The notes under the pieces were generated by a model, which saw only the letters and a list, made by a program, of their open reading frames with translations, had not been told where the DNA came from and did not search any database. Position numbers and translations under genes: made by a program. DNA of 64,000 nucleotides from Cryptomeria japonica (taxonomy: Eukaryota; Streptophyta; Pinopsida; Cupressales; Cupressaceae), in NCBI RefSeq assembly GCF_030272615.1, contig NW_026729199.1:1-64000 (forward strand), written 5' to 3'. The first letter of the stretch is position 1. Each line of letters starts with the position of its first letter. Positions 36,600 to 47,031 of the stretch are shown one piece after another.

Positions 36600-37658
36600 A
36601 AATATCCCCTCACAAACCAAAAGAAATTGTTATATAAAGTGACATGTTACTCCTCTCCATCCAATAGTATGGAAACACAAGATGTTATCCACACCATATA
36701 CCAACCTTCCTACATAATAATCAATGGATTTGACTTGTACTTGTGATGGCCCACATGCACCTTCTTCTAAAAGGACAAGGTACAATTCCCCATTCTACAT
36801 ATTTGGAAAGTCATAGGTTGACTTCATGCCTTGTACCATTCATCTAGGCTTTCACAAATGGGGGCTCTTGAAAAAGTCTCTCTCAGAACCCCAAAAACAC
36901 TTCTACACGCGTCTCCTAGTATCCTACCCATAGGTACTTTGGTTGGAATCTAAAAATGAGACTTTGACACAAATTATCACTTTTTATACTTATTGAAAAT
37001 TATTTAAATTTTCTATATGGGTTTTCAATCTTACACCCAATTTTGGATACTAGAAACACACCTAAACACCATTACATTGAACTAATGTTCCCAAAATAAA
37101 TAAAAAATTAAATGCTTATACTTTGGCCTATACTTAAAAGGCCTTAATTCATATTGGATTGGCATATTTTTCTCACTAGAATACACAAACAAAATCACAT
37201 TACTTAATAATGTGGCACAAGGCAACTAGGATCAAGTCCTTTTCTTCCTCCCATTAGATTTGGTATATACCTACATTCTTTTGCAAACATAAATATGTCT
37301 ATTTATATGTTGCCAAAGAAAAATGAATCATTGTTTCATTCAATTATGTTCACATACCTTTAACATGTATTCAATCCAAAACCTATACATCACCAACATG
37401 ACATAAACCAACATCATCAAATAGTGTGACTAAATCTTGCTATTGAATGTTAAATAGAATTCACATCATTAACTATTATGACTTTGTAAAATATATTTAT
37501 ATATTCAATCCCATTTTGATAGCCTAACAAATTAAGTTTAGAACCCACTTCAACATCTAAATAATTTATTTTGATATTTTAAATTTGATTTACTAAAACA
37601 AATGCAGATAATATTAAATCTCTCATATAGAAAAAATATATGGATAAAGGTTGACATC
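36600..37658. repeat. Repeat R, copy 2
   Basis: Close counterpart of 3700-4779, following LINE-B in the same way that copy 1 follows LINE-A. It differs by scattered base changes and small indels. Confidence 0.75.
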
Positions 37659-37764
37659 AACATATAGTTACAGTTATATTTGGAAAGAAAGGATTAATGG
37701 AATTTTCAGGAATGACATTAACCCCTCCGAGGTGGTTTGGGCTAAGATAAAATACCAATAATGA
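37659..37764 (+). mobile_element. LINE-C stub, first ~100 bp only
   Basis: Matches 4780-4862 and its junction to R (WKERINGIFRNDINPSEVVW in translation). Similarity stops sharply at AAATACCAAT, where the following sequence becomes a different tandem repeat. This marks the right end of the 4.7-kb duplicated segment. Confidence 0.75.
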
Positions 37765-38046
37765 AAATACAAATTCCAAGAGGTGAGTGTTTAGTTTCAG
37801 GAATATCTCATTTAAGAGTTTGTTTTCTCTAGTTTTGAGATTCTGTAACCCCATTTAGGACAGAGACATGCCTTGTTTCGAGGACATCCCGGGTAAGAGT
37901 TTGTTTTCTCTAGTTTTGGGAATGTGCACATTATGTAGGACATATATCAAATGCAAATTCCAAGGAGCGAATATCTTGATCTGAGCATGAGGAATCTCAT
38001 ATAAGAGTTTGTTTTCTCTATTTTTGAGAATGAACATCATATTTAA
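37765..38046. repeat. Degenerate tandem repeat, about three units
   Basis: The phrase TAAGAGTTTGTTTTCTCT occurs at about 37812, 37894 and 38002, each followed by (A/T)GTTTT or ATTTTTGAGA-like sequence and preceded by CAAATTCCAAG-like and ATC-rich sequence. Units are about 80-110 bp long. It directly abuts the left end of the foldback element. Confidence 0.65.
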
Positions 38047-38951
38047 GGGCATGTGCACCAAGTTGTGGTACCAAAAGGGGGTCTTAAGATGCCACTTTTT
38101 TCTGAAATCAGCAAAGTATGAACTTCAATGACAAATTGAACATAGGTACACTCCAAATTAGAAGATGCAACAAGAACAAGAGTTAGAGTTCTTCGAGTCT
38201 ACTTTCTAAACTACTAAATTGTTTTGAAAATGGTGGAGATTAAGGGCATCAAAAAGGGGGGCCACAAAAAGTGGTCTTGTTTTTATGCAAAAAACATAAG
38301 ATAGCGTCTATTGTGGCCCCCCTAAAATGTTAACTTTTTTTTTGAATTTTGAAAATCGCTTCGATGAGAAATTAGCTAACACATTACAGTTTATGCTGGA
38401 TTTTTCGGCTAATTTTTTAATGAGTACATGATTTTTTACTAATTTTTGAAGTGGACACATCTTGAAAAAAAGATATTTGAGCATTCTCTCCCCTAAAATC
38501 ATTGAAAAATAATTGAAAATAAAAAATTTTATTTTTAAAATTGTGTATAATGGAGTCTAGTTTCAAAAAAAGTAAGTTTCTTCAAAATCCAATGGACGTG
38601 TAAAAAACTATAGCCAAAATAGTGCATGTTGGTTTTTGACAAAAAACAAACACACTAACAAAAGAAATTATATAGATAAAAATCTTAACGAAATCAAAAT
38701 GTGAAAAAAATTACATGCTTGGATAGCTAAGAGAGAGCTTGAAGTCGCTACAGTGTTTTTTTTAATTTCATTGAAACACATACAAACTTGATGGAGAGCA
38801 CAGCCATAAATATGTTAAATATTTTAATCTTCTAATAACAACACGTCTTAGGCCTAAAATGGTCGTCCAAACCTTTGGGTTGGATGCCCAAGTACAATCC
38901 AACCCAAAGGGTTGGTGGTTTCCAAATAAAACCATTTGGCGAGCGCAAAAT

Positions 38952-39021
38952 ATGGCGCGTGCCAAATTAAAAAAAAAAACTTTTCACATTTGGCGTTTGC
39001 CAAATTTGGCACTCACCAAAT
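38952..39021. promoter_or_regulatory. Subterminal palindrome array, left (TTTGGCG...CGCCAAA type)
   Basis: Three imperfect palindromes lie in a row: 38952-38967 (ATGGCGCGTGCCAAAT), 38988-39005 (ATTTGGCGTTTGCCAAAT) and 39003-39021 (AATTTGGCACTCACCAAAT). The matching array in the right end has stronger palindromes. Arrays of this kind near transposon ends often bind the transposase. That role is inference here. Confidence 0.55.
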
Positions 39022-39094
39022 GCTCTGTGTTATCCAATTTTTCATTTTGGGAACATTTTTCAACTTGGGCATAAGTTATACCCACTCGGCAAGA

Positions 39095-39157
39095 GAATAT
39101 ATACATGAAATATAACATTTAAAACTTATACTTTAAGTTATATTTCATGTATATATT
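39095..39157. repeat. Hairpin inside the left terminal repeat
   Basis: ATATATACATGAAATATAAC (39096-39115) is followed 21 bases later by its exact reverse complement (39137-39156). The right terminal repeat has the same hairpin with a longer loop (about 55240-55345). Confidence 0.7.
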
Positions 39158-39289
39158 GGCAAGATGTTTGAGAGTGGTTTCAGCTCTATAGGAGCTACAA
39201 TGTAGATTCTAATTTTTAGAGGATCATATAAAATTTCAAACAGTCAAATTTTCAGTAATCAGCATGTCAAATTTCAGTAATCAACATGC

Positions 39290-40116
39290 TCCTATTAGCA
39301 TTCTTTAGCTCTCTATCTCACTCTCTTTATCTTCCCCAAACTCTAGACCTATCTCTCTTTCTCTATGTATATCCCATCCTATCTATCTTTCATTCCTTCC
39401 TTATACCCCCATTTCTATCCATGACTCCCTCCCTCTCTCTTCTTCTCTCTCACTCTCTTATTGTTTGTCTCCCCTCCCACTCCTTTCTCTTGGTCCCTAT
39501 CTATACATTCAATCCTCTCTCTCCCCATACCTAGGGCTCTCCCTCCCTCCCTATTCACCTCACTACCACTCCCTTCCTATATTATTACCCACCTCTCTCT
39601 CCCCTTCTAGGTTTCTCACTTATCTAATTGTCCACCCTCTAGTTCTCTCCCTCCCTCACCACCTTTCTCTCCCTTCCCCTTACCCCTATCTATTTACGAA
39701 CTCTCTCCCTCTCTTCTCTCTCTCCAAAACTATCTATCTCCTCATTTGCTAGGTCTGTCACTCCCTCCATGTCTACCTCTCCATCCATCCCCTCTTACCC
39801 ATCTCTTTGTTCTTATATCTCTTCTCTTCTCCATCCTTCCCCTCTCTACTTATTTCCCTTCCTTTCTTCCCCTCTCCCCCTCTATCTCCCTCCCCCAATA
39901 TCTCTTCTCTTCCTCTCTTATTCTCTATCTTCATTGTCTAGGTCATTACCTCTCCATCCCACGCTCTCTAGGTTTCTCCCCCTTCTTCTCCACCTATCTA
40001 CCTCTGCATATAGGTCTCATTACCCACCTCTCTTTATCCCCCTCTATCTATCTCACTCTTTTCTTTCCATCTAAGTGTATCACCTATCTATACGTCCCCT
40101 CTATAGTTCTCTCCCT

Positions 40117-40166
<50 letters not shown>

Positions 40167-40645
40167 CTTAACTCTATCCCTTTATGAACTCCCTCCTCTT
40201 CTCTTCCTCACCTTACCTCTTTATCTCCTTCTTCCATAGGTCTCTCACTCTCTCCATGACTAACTCTCCATTCATCCCCTCTTACTCCTCTTCTATCTTC
40301 CCCCCTCTTGAGTTATATCCCTCCCTTCTCTTCTCCCTCTCTATCTCCTTATCCATACATACACCCATATATATCTCTCTCCCCGACTTTATTATTCTCT
40401 TTTCCTCTTATATTCTCTCTCCCTACATTCTAGGTCATAAAATCTCTCTCCCCTCTCTAGGTTTCTCACTTCCTTCTTCTCCACCTATCTACCTTTGCAT
40501 CATCTCTCATTACTCACCTCTCTCTCTCTCTCTCCCCCCTCTGTCTGTCTCAATCCTCTCTCTTGTCATCTACAGGTCTCTCATCTCTCCTTCCCCATAT
40601 AGTTCTCTCACCTATCTATTTGTCCCCTCTCTAGTTCTCTCCCAT
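39290..40645. repeat. Polypyrimidine arm 1
   Basis: About 1.35 kb of almost pure C/T plus-strand sequence (CTCTCTCCCTCC types), broken by phrases such as ATTACCCACCTCTCTCT and TCTAGGTTTCTCAC. It includes a pure (CT) run near 40129-40162. Long open frames here (for example 39746-40171) translate to Leu/Ser/Pro low complexity and are not genes. Confidence 0.85.
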
Positions 40646-40907
40646 TAGGACATTATATGGTCCCAAGGGGTCATATGGTGTCGATAGATAGAACTAGATA
40701 GGGAGAGAGAGTAGTGACATAGATAGAGGGGGATATAGAGAGGTGGTTAGTTATACAAGGATGGATAATTATAGAGGTAGAGAGGGAGGAAGGGAGAAAC
40801 CTAAAGAATAGAGAGAGAGAGAGAGCGGGGGGATGAGGGTAAGGAGGGATGAAGGATTGAGATGGAGAGAGGAAGAAAGGGAGAGAAACCTAGAGAGGGG
40901 AGAGACA

Positions 40908-40989
<82 letters not shown>

Positions 40990-41464
40990 AATATGGAGTG
41001 ATAGAAAGAAGTATCAATACAACCAATACCCCTAATCCTATGTAAGGGAGAGACTGAGAGACCAAGAGAGGGAAGAGTTAGATAAGTAAGGGAGGGAGCG
41101 AAGAAAATAAGAGAGAAAGAGGGGTAAGGAGGTAGAGAGGAAATAATTATAGACCTAGATAGGGAGAGAGAGCAATGACATATATAGAGGGGGATATAGA
41201 GAGGTGGGTAATTATAGAGGAAATATATGTAGAGGTGGGAGATCTAGAGCCTAGGAAGAAAGAGGTGAGAGACCTAGGGTAGAAAAATAGAGGTGAGCGA
41301 GATAGAGGGGGAGATACGTGTGGGTAATGAGACAAAGATGGAGAGGTAGAGAGGTAAAGAAGAAGGGAAGGAGAAACATCAGTATAGAGAGAGGTTGGGA
41401 ACAAGAGGCAGTGATCAAGAGAACAAATAGAGAGTCAAGAGAAATAATAGGAGGAGAAGAGAGA
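40646..41464. repeat. Polypurine arm 1, preceded by a single satellite unit
   Basis: Starts with GTCCCAAGGGGTCATATGGTG (about 40651-40680), a satellite piece, then about 780 bp of A/G-rich sequence. It includes a pure (GA) run (about 40911-40986), 41140-41220 resembling 40684-40760, and the block at 41210-41430 that is an inverted copy of 42380-42590 and a direct copy of 53650-53870. Confidence 0.8.
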
Positions 41465-42262
41465 TGTTAAAATAGGTCATATGGTGTCTTAAGGGGTCAT
41501 ATGGTGTCTTAAGGGGTCATATAGTGTCATGAGGGGTCATATGGGGTCCTAAGGGGTCATATGGTGTCTTGAGGATCATATAGTGTCCCAAAGGGACATA
41601 TGGTGTCATTAGAGGTCATATGTTGTCCTATGGGGTCATATGGCATCGTTAGGGATCATTTGGGTTCCTAAGGGGCCACACATGTGTTAGAACACCATAT
41701 GACCCATTAGGAGATCGTATGGTCATAAGGGGTCATATGGTGTACTAAGGGGTCATAAGGTGTTTTTAGGGGTCATATGGGGTTCTAAGGGGCCACACAT
41801 GTGTTAAAACACCATAAGATCCCTAACGACACCATAAGACCCATTAGGATATCAAATGGTCCTAAGGGGTCATATGGTGTTGTTAGGGGTCATATGGGGT
41901 CCTACGGGGACACACATGTGTTATAACACCATATGACCCCTTAGGATGTCATTTTATCCTAAGGGGTCATATGGTGTCCTAAGGGGTCATGTCGTGTACT
42001 AGGATATTAAAATGGGTTATATGGTGTCTTAGGGGGTCATATGGTGTCCTAAGGGGTCATATGGTGTCCCAAGGGGTAATGTGGGGTCCTAAGGGGTCAT
42101 ATGGTTTCCTAAGGGTATATAGTGTCCTAAGGGGTCATATGGTGTCGTTAGAGGTAATATGGTGTCCTAAGGGGTCATATGGTGTCGTTAGGGGTCATTT
42201 GGGGTCCTAAAGGGCCACACATGTGTTAGAACACCATATGAACCCTTAGGACCCCATATGAC
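41465..42262. repeat. CATATG satellite array 1
   Basis: Degenerate head-to-tail units of about 20 bp with the consensus GGTCATATGGTGTCCTAAGG. At intervals the array flips orientation through a centre CACACATGTGTTA (near 41688, 41793, 41908 and 42219), after which the units read ACACCATATGACCCCTTAGG. A second recurring phrase, GTCGTGTACTAGGATATTAAAA, is at about 41990. Open frames with Gly-Ser-Tyr-Gly-Val repeats (41989-42210) come from the satellite and are not genes. Confidence 0.85.
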
Positions 42263-42711
42263 TCCCTCTCTTCTCTCTTTTTCTCTTCTCTCTCCCCTCT
42301 CCAGGTCTCTCCTATGTAATCTCTCTTTCTCTCTCTCACCTTCCCTCCTTATCACCATATCTATCCTTACCTCCATCTCTATTTGTTCTCTTTATCACTA
42401 CCTCTCCCTCCCAACTTCTCTCTCCATCCTTATGTTTCTCTTTCCCTCCAGCTCTACCTCTCTACCACTCCCTCTTTGTATCATTACCCACCTCTCTCTC
42501 CCCCTCTATCTCCCTCACCTCTATCTTTCCACCCTTGGTCTCTCACCTCTCTCTTCCTCGGCTCTAGATCTCTCACCTCTATATCTCTCTCTCTTCTCTA
42601 ATTCTTTCCTCTCCACCTCCTTACCCATCTTTCTCTCTTTGTGAACTTATCACTCTTATTTTTTTCTCTCTCCCCCTCACCTATCTACCTCTTCTCTCTC
42701 TATCTAAATAT
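42263..42711. repeat. Polypyrimidine arm 2
   Basis: About 450 bp of C/T-rich DNA. Positions 42380-42590 form an inverted match to 41210-41430 and to 53650-53870. The matching phrases (for example TACCACTCCCTCTTTGTATC, TGGTCTCTCACCTCTCTCTT) are not simple repeats, so the arms are real inverted copies. Confidence 0.8.
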
Positions 42712-43990
42712 GGTCATATGGTGTCCTAAGGGGTCATATGGTGTCCTAAGGGGTCATATGAGGTCCTAAGGGGTCATATGGTTCCCTAAAGGTCATATAG
42801 TGTCCTAAGGGGTCATATGGTATCCTCAGGGATCATGTCATGTAGTGGGATGTTTAAAGTGGTCATATGGTGTCCTAATGGGTCATATGGGGTCCTAAGG
42901 GGCCACACATGTGTTAGAACACCATATGACCTTTTAGGACACCATGTGGTCCTAAGGGTTCATATGGTGTCCTAAGGGGTCGTATGGTGTCTGAAGGGGT
43001 CATTTCATGTACTAGGATGTTAAAATGGATCATATGGTGTCCTAAGGGGTCATATGGTGTCTTAGGGAGTCATATGGTATCATGAGGGGTCCTATGGGTC
43101 CCTATGGGATCATATGGTGTCCTAAGGGGTCATATGGTGTCTTTAGGGGTCATTTGGGGCCACACATATGTTAGAGCACCATATGACCCCTTAGGACATC
43201 ATATGACACATTAGGACATCATATGGTCTTGAGGGGTCATATGGTGTTGTAAGGGATCATACGGGGTCCTAAGGGGCCACAAATGTGTTAGAACATCATA
43301 TGACTCTTTAGGACACCATATGACCCATTACGACATCATATGGTCCTAACGAGTCATATGGTGTTTCTAGGGGTCATATGTGGTCCTAAGTGTCCACAAA
43401 AATTTTGGGACACCATATGACCCCTTAGGACACCATATGGCCCATTAGGACATATGGTTTCCTAAGGGGTGATGTCATGTACTAGGATGTTAAAAGTGGT
43501 CATATGGCATCCTGAAGGGTCATATGGTGTTGTTAGGAGACATATGGGGTCCTAAGGGGTCATATGGTGTCATTAGGGGTCATATGGGGTCTTATAGGGC
43601 CATACATGTGTTAAGACACCATATGACCCCTTAGGACATCATATTGTCCTAAGGGATCACATGGTGTGCTAAGGGGTCATGTCGTACATACCAAGATGTT
43701 AATAGGGTCATATGGTGGTTTGAGGAGTCATATGGGGTCCTAAGGGACCATACATGTGTTAGAACACCATATGACCCCTCAAGACACCATATGACCCCTT
43801 AAGACATCATATTGTCCTAAAGGGTCATATGATGTCTTAAGTGGTCATGTCATGTACTAGGAGGTTAAAAGGGGTCATATGGTGTCTTAAGGGGTTATAT
43901 GGTGTCTTGAGGGGTCATATGGTGTCTTGAGGGGTTATATGGTGTCCTAAGGGGTCATATGGTGTCATTAGGGGTCATATGGGATCCTAA
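42712..43990. repeat. CATATG satellite array 2
   Basis: Same 20-bp family as array 1 with orientation-flip centres ACACATGTGTTAG near 42905, 43275 and 43607 and related forms near 43148 and 43748. The phrase ATGTACTAGGATGTTAAAA recurs near 42835, 43010, 43475, 43690 and 43850. The array ends at 43990, where polypurine DNA begins. Confidence 0.85.
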
Positions 43991-44162
43991 CAGAAGGGAG
44001 ATGTGATGACCTAGAGAGGGGAGGGAGAGAGAAGATGAGAGAGGGGAGAATAAAGAGAAAGAGAGAGCTAAGAAGAGAGGGGGAGATGGGTAGCGAGTGA
44101 CTGAGAAAGAGAGAGTGAAGAGGTAGATAGGTAAGGGATGTTAGTTAGATGAGAGGGGGCAG
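43991..44162. repeat. Polypurine arm 2, left piece
   Basis: A/G-rich sequence that continues after the inserted LTR DNA at 53572. Confidence 0.75.
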
Positions 44163-44241
44163 TGAATCAGATAAACTCACAATTCAATATATTCATCATA
44201 TTCAACCTCAATAGAACTTACTTGATATGCAACTATGACTA

Positions 44242-45611
44242 TGTAAAGCAGAAAATCGATCGAACCCTAGTTGCTCTCCCCTCTTCCAACTCCAAGGAGA
44301 GAGAAGGGAGGTTGCTAGGGTTGATGGTTTTCACTTAGGGAGACTTTACATTCAAAAGAGGGGTTGAAACCCACAAGATCCAATCCCACACAATGCAAGA
44401 TTGGATGCTAAATGCGTTTCAAGGGTTAAGACAGCAAGGCTACCCTCTTTTGTAAAGAATGTGCATAGAAGAATTAAGCTAGGAATGCATAGAAAGTGAG
44501 AAAGATTCGCTTATAAACTGAGATAGGGATACAGGATGAAGCTGCGGACTTGGAATTAGCAGTAAAATGTCGATACGGCGCTGTCCTACAAATTTGAGCA
44601 AAATTTGACGGGACGATGGCGCCCGGCGTGCACACGGTCCTCCGAAAAATCCGCGAAATGAAGGGGGATCTGTTTGTCTCTGCACAAGGATTCCAGATCT
44701 TCAATTTCAGCCGCGTACCTGCAACCTACACACAGAAAAGAGAAGACGATTGGGGGGTTAGGGATTAGGGGTTTGCCCTTAGGTCAAACCCCGGTTTTGG
44801 AATTAACCAAGAAATGAGAAATGCTATAAATGTAAATGTCTGTAATGTAAAACAAGTACTAATACCTTGTTGTAAGGATGTTTGTATCCTTATGTGCGAA
44901 CGTATAGATGTTGTTGTATGTTGTATGTTGTAGTAGTATGTAGTAAGTGATCTCCTCTTCAATGGTTGAATCCTTGTCTTGAATGCAACACTTAGCCTTG
45001 AATGGAGACTTAGAAGGAATGCTTGAATGCTTGAATGCTTGAATGTTTGAGTATCGTTTCCACGTCTTGTACACATATGTCCTTCCTTTTTTCATCTACC
45101 CAAATGGGAGAGGAAAATGTAGTCTATATACTTGTCAATTAGGGCTGATAGACTGATTTTCTCGACCTTAGGCCGACTAGGAAAGATAATTTCCAATTTG
45201 CAAACAAAAAAAACCCGAAGTCCCATAGGAGACCGGGCCCAAAATAGGGCCAGGGACTAGGGCGCTGGGCGCCATGGTCCTGTGGGACCAGGGTGCCCCA
45301 GGGACTAGGGCGCTGGGCGCCATGGTCCTGTGGGACCAGGGTGCCCCAGGGACTAGGGCGTTGGGCGCCATGGTCCTGGGGGACCAGGGCGCTGCACGCC
45401 CTGGTCCTGAAGGACCAAGGCGCTGGGCGCTCTGGTCCCACCTCCCGGGACAGTAGGGTGCAAAGGAGGTTCAGGCCAGGGTGCTTGAAAAATGCAGTTT
45501 TTGGTGTCGTGGACAAGTTTCAGGGTCTCCATTCAGGTTCAGTGTTGCATCGCCATCGTGAAGACCCAAATGCAGTCAAAATTGCAAGTGTCACAATTTT
45601 AGGACGCTACA
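44242..45611 (-). repeat. 3' LTR of the nested retrotransposon
   Basis: 1370 bp, longer than its partner because of a minisatellite at 45251-45440. Confidence 0.85.
45251..45440. repeat. 48-bp GC-rich minisatellite in one LTR
   Basis: Units start with CAGGGACTAGGGCGCTGGGC at 45251, 45299 and 45347 (period exactly 48 bp), followed by a partial and more diverged fourth unit. Each unit contains the hairpin TGGTCCTGTGGGACCA. The partner LTR has only a single partial unit near 51975-51998. Confidence 0.9.
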
Positions 45612-46356
45612 TTTAGCCCCCACCTTAGCGGGAGTATGTATGCTCATACTTCCGGTAAAGTACAAGGAAACAACATTGAAAGACTTTCACCACGTCAAGG
45701 AGGCAAGACACACCAAGCGCCCCAGTGGACTAAGGATCTTACGACTTCAATTGATAGAGTAAAAGGGAAGATCAGAAGGGAAAACCATGACTATCAGTAG
45801 TAAGGTTCCCTCACTATGAGTCATGCAAGAGAAATACCAAAAATTTTCAAGGCAAAGCTAAGTTCTCCAAGAAATTTTCAAGTATCTTGAAGGGATAGAC
45901 AGGGTGTATGCCCCCCTATGTTAAAGCGATCGCACACGCCTCAATGGGGGTGATTGTTTTAACATAGTGATACACATAAGAAATGAGAAAGGAAAGGAGC
46001 ACATTATTGCAAAGATTTAGCCCCCAAGTGTGAGATAAACCCAAGGATAATAGACACAAAACACAAAGCACGAGGTGACTTCGCTTTCCTCGGGGTCAGT
46101 ATGCTGTATGATAGTTCATGTATATATATCATATGTATGTATGCATAATTGTTCTTCATTCCCCAATCAAGGAAGGTCACCTAGAAGAAGGGAACACATG
46201 TGTCTTTTGAGTCAACATGAGAGAGACCAAAAGAGATCTCAATGCTTTGCATCATCCTCAAGTAGACAATACTAAGGACAACAAATAGAAGAATGAGAAT
46301 AGCATATAGAACAAGTAACAAAAGAGAGGAGGAGAGAATCTGCTATGCTAATGAAA

Positions 46357-47031
46357 CTAGTCTAGCACGTCATCTACCCCCCGATCTTGCTGATCAATGT
46401 TTCGGGAAGGTAGGGAACACGCTAGAGGAGGAAAATCCAACACAGCAGGTGGAGCTATCACAAGATCCAAACAAGGGCTATGTTCATGTTCCAAGCCACG
46501 TTGTTCTTGTCTAGGAGCTAGGATAAGTGCTTTAGAAAATTCATTAGATAAATGGTTATCAATATCAACAAGTTCATATTCACTATCGGAAGCAAGAGGA
46601 GTAACATTTTCATCATGAATAACATTTTCATCTATAGCATCATCAAGATTTATAAAAATAGGGTCTTTAATTCGCACAGGATCAAGACCATCATGCATCT
46701 TATGTTTAGGAGATTTTGGAGAAAATGGAATAATGCTTGTTGAAGGTGTTTTTGGAGATTGTAAAGTTTGAGAAGCAGCTGCTTGAGCTCTAAGACGACG
46801 CTTTCGTCGGACATTCACGCACAGAACGATTTCGTCTAGTCTTAGTAGGAAGTGGAGAAGATTGAGGAGGAGGAATGTTCTCATCCTTATCACATGGGTG
46901 TTTAGGTTGTGGTCTCTTAGGCTGGATAATAGGAGAAGAAGAAGGTCTCTTCTCTCTATAAAAAGAAGGAGGAGGAACTGCTCCATATAAAGGAGGAATA
47001 TTTGGTTTAGGAAGAAGACCAAGTCCATCAT
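46357..47031 (-). CDS. Third, overlapping frame of the nested element, function unknown
   Basis: A 224-codon frame overlapping the end of the protease-like frame. The N-terminal part (to about residue 85) lies opposite the Pro-rich tail and may be chance. The C-terminal part (about residues 85-224) is protein-like, with acidic and Ser-rich composition. No known motif is recognised. It may be the natural end of the upstream protein. Confidence 0.35.
   Translation of the reverse strand: MMDLVFFLNQIFLLYMEQFLLLLFIERRDLLLLLLSSLRDHNLNTHVIRMRTFLLLNLLHFLLRLDEIVLCVNVRRKRRLRAQAAASQTLQSPKTPSTSIIPFSPKSPKHKMHDGLDPVRIKDPIFINLDDAIDENVIHDENVTPLASDSEYELVDIDNHLSNEFSKALILAPRQEQRGLEHEHSPCLDLVIAPPAVLDFPPLACSLPSRNIDQQDRGVDDVLD

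Larger units (their letters stand above)
38047..39300 (+). repeat. Left terminal inverted repeat
   Basis: Inverted counterpart of 55085-55690. Shared blocks include the outer ~30 bp, the CCAACCCAAAGGGTTGG palindrome (38899-38915), an array of TTTGGC/GCCAAA palindromes, CATTTTGGGAACATTTTTCAA, and the block GAGAGTGGTTTCA...CTATAGGAG. The left copy has about 740 bp (38110-38850) with no counterpart on the right. Confidence 0.65.

Noticed and set aside
39286-41404. Long open frames (up to 154 codons) on both strands, rich in Leu/Ser/Pro or Glu/Arg
   Set aside because: They are translations of (CT)n/(GA)n-rich DNA and change frame freely. No protein features.
41989-42210. Frame with a repeating Gly-Ser-Tyr-Gly-Val-Leu-Arg-Gly-His pattern that looks like a repeat protein
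   Set aside because: It is a direct readout of the CATATG satellite, whose unit length and indels do not keep frame.
41465-43990. CRISPR-like appearance of regularly recurring 20-bp repeats
   Set aside because: The repeats are contiguous and degenerate, with no unique spacers, and the genome is a plant nuclear one.
44474-45616. Several 60-125-codon frames in the LTR, repeated at 51202-52098
   Set aside because: They lie inside LTR sequence, overlap each other in several frames, and are duplicated only because the LTR is.
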